Shown here: piece by piece, positions 56,100-64,000 of the stretch | Numbering within the stretch: position 1 is the first letter of the stretch | Layout: every line of letters starts with the position of its first letter | DNA from: Cycas panzhihuaensis | Lineage: Eukaryota > Cycadophyta | NCBI GenBank assembly: GCA_023213395.1 | Contig: CM041465.1 | Coordinates: 27,225,741 to 27,289,740 of the forward strand | Direction: 5' to 3' | DNA length: 64,000 nucleotides | The notes under the pieces: generated by a model | Told to the model about the DNA's origin: nothing | The model's input: only the letters and a program-made list of their open reading frames with translations | Databases searched by the model: none | Made by a program: the position numbers and the translations under genes

Positions 56100-57029
56100 G
56101 ATTGTATAAGCCTTTTATTCTCTTTAACATCTGCATTGATTATGAGCATTCTATCACCATATTTAGATCTTTCTCTCTTTCGAGTCCTATACTCAAAGGA
56201 CAATTTAGCCCTCTAGCCTTATCATATCCTTATCCTTGAAAGAGAAATACTTTTGTCAGCTTTAAATACTTGGTTATTGATTGAGATCATATTTTTATTT
56301 TCTAGTAATTCACCTTGATAATTCCTTTTTGGTTATATATCACCTATTTTCTTTTGATTATTTTTATTATCTTTAGTTTGCTCTATTTACCTTTTTAAGT
56401 AAACACTCATTCTACTACCTTCCCTTTATGTTTGGAAACACCATGATTTTGATTTCCTCTTTTCCTGCAATTCAATCCTTAAGGAGATTGGTCTCTTTTA
56501 TTTTAGATTTTGTTAAAAAAGATAAATCATTGCTATATTAAGTGAAAGAATCTCATAGTTAGATGATTATGGTTCCCTTCTTATAAAAAGAAAAAAGTAA
56601 AAGTGAAAGGAAAAAAGGAAAGAGAAGAAAAATGAAAAAAAAGAGAAGAAAAGTAAAAAAATGAAAGAAAAGAAAAGTAAAAAAAAAAAGTGAAAGAAAG
56701 TATATTATTATCATCCTCTTGTAATCTGGTGTAAGTCATGTAACGACTTTGTCTTCACCTATCTATGTATAGGTTAGGTTTATTTAGATGAGTCATTCAA
56801 TATTTTTAGATCTAGTTGTTTGGATCCACCATGTCCTCAATTACGATCAAACCCTGCTTGACACTATGGCTAGTATCAACCATAATCATCCCAATTATGT
56901 TTTTTCTTTTTTCTTCACCACAATTAGAATTAGTATTATTTATTACCATTTACTTAATGGTTGATTCTTACACCTTCTTTTATTGATCACATCATCTCTA
57001 AATTTTGATCCTATCATTCCCATGGAATT
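56100..57029 (+). other. Tat-like spacer after Copia-3
   Basis: No convincing coding. At 56585-56700 lies a stretch of about 116 bases with no C and few T, made of A and G runs (AAAGGAAAAAAGGAAAGAG). Confidence 0.5.
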
Positions 57030-57450
57030 AAACATATTCACATATAGAGATAGTAGGGGAAACCCAAGACCATCTGCTTCTACTTGGGTGATTTATGACC
57101 AATCATGAAGTCCTCTTATTTCCATGGAATCTTTTATACCCAAGGCAACTAATAATGAAGCTAAGTACCTTACTATTATAGTAGTCTTTTATAATATTTT
57201 TCACTTTTACCTTAGACCCATTATTATATATGCTAATTCTCAGGTTGTAGTCTATCAATTAATTGGGATATATTAGGTTTATTCTCTATGACTCCTTCTC
57301 CTTTACCATTATGCTTTATCATTGTTGTCCCTCTTTGCTTTAGTCACCATCTAGTATATCCCTTGTTCTCTTAATCTTAAAGCTAATACTCTTAGTTCCT
57401 CTATCTTGGATGATCATTTCATTTGACTTTCATCTTTCTAGCTGGGGGCA
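57030..57450 (+). pseudogene. Ancestral-type RNase H of the Tat-like element, downstream of integrase
   Basis: The plus strand reads TYRDSRGNPRPSASTWVIYD (first Asp codon 57049-57051), then IPKATNNEAKYL (Glu 57157-57159), then IIIYANSQVVVYQLIGIY, in which the expected Asp is Asn (57235-57237). A degraded YIPCSLNLKANTLSS block follows. The SRGNPGP, NNEAEY and D-SQLVV signature is that of the ancestral/archaeal-type RNase H known as a second RNase H in Tat elements. The usual gypsy RNase H is separate at 45401-45965. Without Copia-3, this domain lies about 1.1 kb after integrase. Stops and a missing catalytic Asp show it is dead. Confidence 0.8.
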
Positions 57451-57451
57451 T

Positions 57452-57524
57452 CCCACTCCAAAATGAGTATAAACTCCCACTCTGAAATGAGTATAAACTA
57501 CCACTCCATAATGAGTATAAACTA
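57452..57524. repeat. Three 24-bp tandem repeats
   Basis: CCCACTCCAAAATGAGTATA is repeated with a 24-bp step (57452, 57476, 57500) ending AAACTA. A further single copy is near 58026. Confidence 0.9.
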
Positions 57525-58264
57525 TTAGATTGGGAAAATTTAGATTTAAGTAATTTAAAGATTAAGATGATAGGTAGAAGAGTGAAATGAAGTATTTGAA
57601 AGGGATAAACCCATATGGGAATCTTGGGCCATGGAGGATCTTAGTAGGAGGTAAGTCCCTAAAAGCTTCTTATCTCTAGAAGAAGCCAATAAGAAATCCA
57701 ATATACTTACATAATTAGTTGTTTATTAAGTGGGATTAACTTTTCATTTGGTAAACAATTTATTTTCTTTATGATATATTATATAAATATGGATTTCATT
57801 CTATGTTTATATAATCTATTAGGAGTATGATGCGAGTTATGTGAGTTTCTTTTAAGAGATTTATGTTATTCAATCTTCTACTTTTATAAACCTATTACCA
57901 TTTGTTTTAGATGGTTTTAAATTTACAAAAATAGAATAAGTAAACCTTTCACCTGCTCTCTTCTATCTTTGGCTTATTTTCTATCCTTCACCCTTTCTTA
58001 TAATCTTTTTCTTTCTTGAATTGCCTCACTCTAAAACGAGTATAAACTAACTTGTATATATTATAACAAAAATCCAAAAAAAGATATATAACTACAAAAG
58101 AACAAAAAAAGTGAAAAACAATAAAATTATTATATGTTTCTTGGATCATCAAACTAATGAAGGTATCCTATACTTAATCTAAAAAGGGAAATAAGGAGGA
58201 AAAAGGGTTTAGAGACAAATATCAATACATAAGTTTTTAGGAGAAAATGATGAATATATATACA
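57525..58264 (+). other. Tat-like 3' region, no gene seen
   Basis: AT-rich, with no coding or repeat structure that I can support apart from the stray 24-bp unit near 58026. Confidence 0.5.
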
Positions 58265-60085
58265 ATATAATAAAATGATATAGTATATATGTCACTCATG
58301 TGACTCATGGTACATAGTGAGACTCACAAAATGCCTCTCATCTCCTTCCTATCTCCCTATACAATACAAGATACTCTCATCTTTGTGGCTCTTGGTGAGA
58401 TCCCTCTAGGACACCTAGATCTACTCTCTCCCTTCTACTTGAAGTCTCTCCATATGTGGACTCATTGTAGGGTGGAAAGTGGTGTCATCCCTGTTGTATC
58501 ATAACACTTGTTGATGGGGTATATCATGCTTCTACCTAAGCTAATGACATCCTGTATATATGTCATCTCTCATCCTTGATTACCTTGAGATATATCTCTC
58601 ACGTATTAAGCTCTACTCTCATATCTATGTAAAGGTCTTGGGATCAAAGAGCATGTCCATAATAGTCAAAATGTCTTCCTAGTAGGGTATGGTCTACTAT
58701 GTTCCATGCTAGCACCTCCTCTGATGCTAGAACATAAGGGAATATCACCTCTAATATGCTCTACACCCCCCTTAAGGTCACCATCTCATCACTTATCTAA
58801 TAAAAATATATAATTCATGATAAGTACTCTAGAATAAAAAGTCTTAAGTAAAAAAGGAAATATTATACGATATGAGAAGAATTAATTAAATATCATACAT
58901 GATGACTCATCTCCTCCGCTGGCTCTTCTCCCATCACCTCCTGCACCGATGGTACTCCCTCTCCTTGTGGCTTATGGGGAACCTCTTAGGTAGCCTCATT
59001 CTCTCCTACCATGCTCCCTCCTCTTCTCTCCTATCCATCTGTTGAGCCTAGCTCCATGCTCTGTATGGAGCCCCTTCTATCACCACTTGGAGCTCTACCT
59101 ATCCTCTCAAGTAACTCATGATGACCTCCTCCTTCTCCACTAGTCAAGGCACCACCCTTGCCTCCTCATCCTATCTCCCCACCACCTCTACCACCTTGTC
59201 CTCCTCCATCCTGTCCTCTACTTCTCCTTTGACCAGCTATAGGAGCCTCCTATGCTACCTCTCTCTGTGTAGCATCCATCTCATCATTGCTCCATAATAG
59301 TAGCCCTGCATATGCATCCTCCATGATCTATCTCCTTGTCATCCTACTAAGGATAGGGCTATGTATACTCTTGGCCATGATAGTTGGCCTATTATGGATC
59401 TTTGACCTTACGTGCCACTTGTTCATCCTTGGATCCATGACAATCGACTCCCTTGGTGCTCCTCTCAACCTCATGAGTGGAATGTAATCATATAGCTAAC
59501 ACATTAGTATCGAGCTATATAATAATCCTCACCTCCTCATCCTTCTGATCTTGGATAACTAGTGACTTATGTTATTTACTATATACTATCCTTAGTTATC
59601 TAAATCCCATGCTCACACCTCCTTACCATGCTAGTCCACTGAGCTAGAACCCCTATGAAATTTTGGGTTCTAGCTATCCTATAAATAATAACCAAGGTGA
59701 TAATCCTCGTAACTATAGGAATATTTTCTATTATTTGGATAGCCTCCACTGATATCCTATGTTGGCCAATCTGATTAGAAAACCCCATCAGGTTCTCATT
59801 GCATGCCATCTAGGACTCCTCATCAGTCACTCTAATGAGCCTTACCTACTCTCTGTGCTAGCTCACACCTAGGATTCTCCCCATGTCTCTTGTAGTGATT
59901 TCAATCACTCTAATAGCTTGCACTTAGAAGACGTTGTGTCTCAGGACCCAACAACTAATGAAATAATATAAAATCTCATGCACCATGACTAATTGGGTCG
60001 ATCCAATTGCCTGTGAGAGTCCACACACTCTCAAGATCACCAAACTTACCTCATCCAACTAACTAACGAGCTCCCTGATGGCCAT
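58265..60085 (-). pseudogene. Antisense ORF of the Tat-like element (decayed, possibly two exons)
   Basis: From an ATG at 60085 the minus strand stays in one frame for about 180 codons with stops mainly TAG (MAIRELVS, RVCGLSQAIGSTQLVMVHEI, GFSNQIGQHRISVEAIQI, RIARTQNFIGVLAQWTSMV). After a frame change near 59500 a second long frame continues (NKWHVRSKIHNRPTIMAKS) into a Gly/Arg-rich segment (RSRGQDGGGQGGRGGGEIG) and an acidic end (VPSVQEVMGEEPAEEMSHH). A donor-like GTATGA at 58898 and an acceptor TTTTTATTAG ending at 58797 would define a 102-bp phase-0 intron. The following frame (SDEMVTLRGV, VLASEEVLAWNIVDH) is weaker. I do not recognise the protein. Antisense ORFs between pol and 3' LTR are known in Tat-lineage elements such as Grande and Retand. 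Confidence 0.45.
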
Positions 60086-60847
60086 CCTCTTATTTTCTTA
60101 TGTTTCTACTCTACATCATGTCATAAAGATTCTATTAGTGTTGTGATTTCATTTCAAAAATTTTAATTTTCAATATTTTTCCAAGTAAAGTTTAAAAGTA
60201 TGACTGTACAATTAAAAACGTGACTTCATAGTCAAAAACACAATTTTATAGTAAAAAACATGACTTCGTCCAACTATTCTAAATTATAAAATTATGTTTT
60301 TTATTCTATTATCATGATTTTAGTGTAGTGCTTACATTTTTTGCACTATATCACTACATTTTTTAATGGAAAATTGAAACAAAAAAATTGACAATTTTGA
60401 CTTACTGGATATTTGGCTCTCTATTCCATGCTCCAATGATGGTCCTATAGAGCTGGTCCTCTATTAGAAAGAGCTCTTGAATGCCTCATAAATGAGAGAA
60501 ATGGCCTCTAGGTAGTTCCTTTTTCCTCCTCCCTCTCGTAAAACTAAAATTCATTTCCTATCATTTTTCAAACAAATAGGGAGGGGATTTTCTCTTTTTC
60601 CTAAGGCAAAATTTTCTCCATCTCCTATGGAACTTATCAAAGTAGACTATACTCCTTTTTAGTTATCATTATCATAAAATTACATCAAAATCCTAGAAAC
60701 TATTTATTTTTACTATAATAGGTTTAATTATCATTTTTTGGACATACTTACTTTCTCATATAGCTCATCTTCTTTTGGAGACATGATCTATTGTCCTGCA
60801 TTTACTCTTTACACATGGATCTTTGTATTAGTCTCTAATTTTGCTCT
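60086..60847 (+). other. Tat-like 3' region before the repeats
   Basis: No gene seen. Short repeated motifs such as ACATGACTTCGTCC and GTGACTTCATAGTC occur near 60220-60270. Confidence 0.45.
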
Positions 60848-61200
60848 AAACTTTCTTTCACCTATTAAAGAGCTAAAATTATGATAGGAATGTATGCTCC
60901 AAACTTTCTTTCACCTATTAAAGAGCTAAAACTATGACAGGAATATATGCTTTGAACTTTCTTTCACCTATTAAAGAGCCTAAACTATGATCCTCTTTAG
61001 CTCTAAGTCCCTTCTACCTATTAACGAGCTTAAACTATGACAAGGAACCCTTCAAATTTGATCATTAATGAGTCTAAACTATGATAATCAACCTTTGAAA
61101 GCCTTCATCCTATTAATGAGGCTAAATTATGATGGGTTGCTCTAAAAAGTCACCTATTAATGAGCTTGTAAGCTATGACAATCTATTCTTTTTGCTCTAA
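60848..61200. repeat. 53-bp tandem repeats, decaying into a shared motif
   Basis: AAACTTTCTTTCACCTATTA starts units at 60848 and 60901, and GAACTTTC at 60954, a 53-bp period. Downstream units shrink or diverge but keep ACCTATTAA-GAGC-TAAACTATGA (61015, 61055, 61110, 61150). A related motif lies right after integrase at about 47308-47360. Confidence 0.88.
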
Positions 61201-61269
61201 TAGAAAGATTTCCCTCTGATGTGTGGTTAAAGAGAGATAAACTATGACTAGTTATATAATAAAGACACA

Positions 61270-61560
61270 TCTAATTTATGGACATTTGGTGGTGAAGTCT
61301 CATCTAGTTTGTAGGCATTTTGGTAGCAAAATTCCATCTAGTCTTTGGGCATTAGATAAGTTTCCTTTGGTGATAAATACCCAATACTTTTAGGTTGATT
61401 TTTAGCAATAATAGATACCTAGTCTTTTTGGGTAGGTTTTCAATGATGATAGGTAGCCAGTCCTTTTGGGCATAAGATGTAAATAATAACCTTTTAGTAG
61501 TAGAAGCTTAGTCTTTTTAGGTAGACTTAATAATGAGAGTCTTTTTGGTCTAGTTACCAT
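61270..61560. repeat. Second imperfect tandem array
   Basis: The motif CATCTAGT-TTTGGGCATT and its variants (TAGTCTTTTTGGGTAGG, CAGTCCTTTTGGGCAT) recurs about every 55-65 bases between 61270 and 61560. Confidence 0.65.
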
Positions 61561-61712
61561 AGGAAATTTGTTTCAAGTTAGGTCATAGAGCTTCTTCACC
61601 TCATTATTCATATGCTTGATTTAGTTCCCTTCATAGTTGACTGAAGAATAATCACCTTCATCATTGCCACATTTCACCACCCTACTTTCTTTTAGGGGTA
61701 GGAGCTTTAGGT

Positions 61713-61736
61713 GTCAAGGGGGTAAGTGTTTCACCA
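61713..61736 (+). other. Tat-like polypurine tract
   Basis: GTGTCAAGGGGGTAAG directly precedes the 3' LTR start TGTTTCACC; an earlier AGGGGTAGGAG lies nearby. Confidence 0.75.
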
Positions 61737-63130
61737 AAACTTGGCCTCTTATTTATATTTGTGACTTTTTATGTAGCTTTTGTATAATTTCATAAGAAAA
61801 GTGAACAATAGATTTATTTTATGATGAATTAGGCCATGTTTTGATGAAGAAATGCATTGATTTTGCTTCATGATGTATGATGAATAATGATATAATGTGT
61901 ATTTTACTATCACTTATTGATGATTGAGACTATGGCACTAAAAGTTTTCCTTCATAATTAATTTAATCTAACATTTCCTTTAAAACTTATTAGTTTTATA
62001 TTTTATTCTTGATTTCACTCAAATTTATCATTTTCATTTATTTTTGGGCTTGTGCTCATCATTTTCATCTTGTTTTGGGCCTCTTTACTTATTTATAAAG
62101 TCATTTATACTTCAATTTATATTAATTTTTTTTTTTTGACTTTTTGATGAGCTCATTTTTATTTTTCCATTTTTTATATTTTTGGTACTACCAAAAATGT
62201 AATCGGTTGTGTTTTTAGAGTAAAGTCATATTTTTGGTAGGTGTAAAAATATGACCGGTCATGTTTTTGACTATTATGCATGTAAAACTTGGCCAATGCA
62301 TTAGATTTTTACATGCCGCTACCTAAATTTGATGGACTCTTATCTTTTCGATGCCTAAGAATGATAAGAATGGTATTATTTTCTCTCATTCATAGTAAGA
62401 ATGTGAATTTCTCAAGCTTGGTGTGGATTTTGAGAGATTTTTTAAGGATTGTTACTGTTGTGACTTCAAGATTGATTTTGATGATGCTTATGGCTGAAAT
62501 CAAGAGAAGATTTTGATGCTATGACTTGTTACTCTCTAATATTCGAATGCTGATGGTTTATTCTTCAAGTTCTATGGTTCTTTTCAAAGTTTTCAACCTC
62601 AAAATTCTTCTAAATTAGTAAGACCTTTTTTATGTGATTTCTTGTCATTTCATTATCTACTAAAAGTTATTTCTTACTCAAAATTTATTCTTCCATTTGG
62701 TTGATTATTATGGTGATCTTGTATATATTTATAGCTTATAATATTGGTTGAAAGGTCATCCCTTTATGGGGTTCATAAGGGATATACTAAGGTAGGGCAT
62801 TGTCATCTCTCCACCATTCAAATAGCTACCTCTTCCTATTCTTCCATAGCAAACCATATTCCAAGTGGTTTGCCATCCCTTTTAGCTTGTGTTTAGCTAT
62901 GGTTTATCACTTGTTACTTATTTCTTTTCTTCCTTTAGTTGTTTTAAAGGTAAAACTTGGAAAGAATTGATCAATTGAAAGAAAAGAGCCATTCCAAGGC
63001 AAAATTTTACACTAGGAAAAAAGTCTAAGTTTCATTATGTGGTTGATTTCATTATTAGATTTGCTTTCTTCTTTTGAAAAGAGAAGTTTGGATTTATAAA
63101 TAGAATGTATACTTGACTTTTTAGATTACT
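61737..63130 (+). repeat. Tat-like 3' LTR, truncated
   Basis: It starts TGTTTCACCAAAACTTGG and matches 27252 to about 28650. It stops at TTAGATTACT, where another LTR-like start follows. The remaining 0.9 kb is missing. Confidence 0.9.
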
Positions 63131-63264
63131 ATTTCACCAAAACTTAGCCTTTGGTTTATATTTATAGTTTTTTGACATGTTTATTATATGGTTTCATAAA
63201 AAAATAAATGATGGATTTGTTTGATCATGGATTAGGTTATGTTTTAATAAAGGAATGTACGGAT
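63131..63264 (+). repeat. Start of a second, diverged Tat-like LTR
   Basis: TTTCACCAAAACTTAGCCTT and what follows (TGATCATGGATTAGGTTATG, TAATAAAGGAATG) parallel the first 130 bases of the LTRs at 27252 and 61737, but with many differences. It is cut by Copia-4 at 63265. Confidence 0.75.
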
Positions 63265-63908
63265 TGTTGAGAATAGAAGGTCCAACCCTCTAATAGCCAC
63301 CAAGATCTATTACTTTCTTACAACTAGTTATAGAAATGAAACATACAATTACATGCAAGTTCTTAAAATCAGAGATTATATAGTAACAAGACAATGAAAG
63401 CCAAACATCACATGTGTACCTGATATAACGTGGTAAAACCCTAGCAGTGTGCTAGGGAAACATCCACACAGGAAAGGTATTGATCTTTATTGCTGCAGAA
63501 TGGAGAAAATAGTACATCACAAATACAGAGTGCTCTCTGGAACAACAATTAGCTGTTGCCCTCTTCACAGTACATTGCATAACATTACAACATAATAAGA
63601 AAAGCCCTAAAACGGGCTATATGAGAGGACACCCAAGACCTAAAATCTCAACCATAGAATCTAGGGTATTTTTATTGTACGACCCTGATTCTCTTTACAC
63701 TTTAATAAGGTTTACATGGTTAATTTTTTGGGTCGGGGGCTATTGCCCCCAAACCCCCTCCTAGCGGGGGGTGTTCCACACCCCTGTACCCCCTGGCGAA
63801 GGGGGGCTCCTGCCCCCCTTGGAACCCCCCGAGAAAGATTAGGGGGGGAAACCGCATCGAAAATAGGCCATAATTTTAGGCCTATAATTGTTGTCACAAT
63901 ACCCAACA
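63265..63908 (-). repeat. Copia-4 3' LTR (644 bp)
   Basis: On the minus strand it starts TGTTGGGTATTGTGAC and ends TTCTATTCTCAACA. A very G/C-run-rich block lies at 63731-63850. No partner copy is in the window, so the ends rest on TG...CA, the polypurine tract and the break in the Tat-like LTR. Confidence 0.8.
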
Positions 63909-63919
63909 ATCTCCACCTT
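63909..63919 (-). other. Copia-4 polypurine tract
   Basis: On the minus strand AAGGTGGAGAT directly precedes the LTR start TGTTGGG, the usual form in plant copia elements. Confidence 0.88.
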
Positions 63920-64000
63920 GATAACAATTACCTGCTACCTTTCCTGGATCCTTCGTCATCTTTTCTGCAAGCCAAGAGACGTCAAACATCATTTGAACTT

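Larger units (their letters stand above)
27252..63130 (+). mobile_element. Giant Tat-like gypsy element with two nested copia insertions
   Basis: LTRs at 27252-29556 and 61737-63130 (right copy truncated), a TGGTGACTATACTGGGGA PBS, gag, protease, RT, RNase H and integrase in gypsy order, then an ancestral-type RNase H, an antisense decayed ORF, tandem repeats and a polypurine tract. Subtracting Copia-2 and Copia-3 leaves an interior of about 12.75 kb and a full element of about 17.4 kb, in the range of large Tat/Ogre elements. Active-site residues of RT and integrase are mutated and no long frame survives. The extra 3' region with antisense ORF and tandem arrays is a recognised habit of Tat-lineage elements. 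The lineage call is from motifs, not a tree. Confidence 0.85.
63265..64000 (-). mobile_element. Copia-4, 3' end of a minus-strand copia element
   Basis: The 3' LTR (63265-63908) and a polypurine tract are present. The rest of the element lies to the right of the window. The remaining 81 bases hold only the last untranslated or C-terminal part and no domain can be named. Confidence 0.8.

Noticed and set aside
63712-63927. 71-codon minus-strand frame
   Set aside because: It overlaps the LTR G/C-run block and the LTR edge; codon content reflects homopolymer runs.
1-64000. Host genes, tRNA or rRNA genes, DNA transposons with terminal inverted repeats
   Set aside because: Every coding signal that I could identify belongs to a retroelement. 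The tRNA-like strings are primer-binding sites, and I found no convincing inverted-repeat transposon ends.

Overview
The window is a plant repeat landscape. I see no host gene, rRNA, tRNA or CRISPR array; almost every base can be assigned to LTR retrotransposons nested inside one another. Ty1-copia and several Ty3-gypsy types (chromovirus, Tat-like, Athila-like) occur, primed mostly by an initiator-Met-type PBS. Heavy decay, very low CpG outside two young insertions, and giant old elements suggest a large-genome seed plant. A gymnosperm would fit, but that is inference.

Layout. 1-5118: Copia-1, minus strand, fairly young (2 mismatches in the 101 comparable LTR bases). 5119-~7010: decayed plus-strand gypsy pol (Athila/Tat-like). 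~7010-8578 and 25088-~26387: two halves of one minus-strand chromovirus, split by a plus-strand chromovirus-like element Gypsy-B (8584-25082, TSD GGGAG). Gypsy-B is itself split inside its protease by a 10,016-bp minus-strand element (10897-20912, TSD GGGAG) that carries 2.5-kb LTRs, gag and a protease but no RT, RNase H or integrase: a TR-GAG/LARD-type non-autonomous element. 26388-27251: 5' end of another copia-like element.

27252-63130: a giant Tat-like gypsy. Its native length would be about 17 kb, but it is inflated by two copia elements: Copia-2 (30885-41644, which itself holds a 2,574-bp solo LTR related to the TR-GAG LTR at 32510-35083) and Copia-3 (47442-56099, minus). The Tat-like element has gag, protease, RT, RNase H and integrase. 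Downstream of integrase it has a second, ancestral-type RNase H, a decayed antisense ORF and tandem-repeat arrays before the 3' LTR. 63131-63264 is the start of another related LTR, and 63265-64000 is the 3' end of a minus-strand Copia-4.

How the parts relate. The gag and protease of the TR-GAG element resemble those of the Tat-like element more than those of Gypsy-B, and both have PBSs of the TGGYGAC type. A Tat-like relative is therefore the natural candidate to supply RT and integrase in trans (inference). Decay is dominated by C-to-T/G-to-A changes: stops sit mainly where Gln, Trp or Arg is expected, as predicted for deamination of methylated cytosine.
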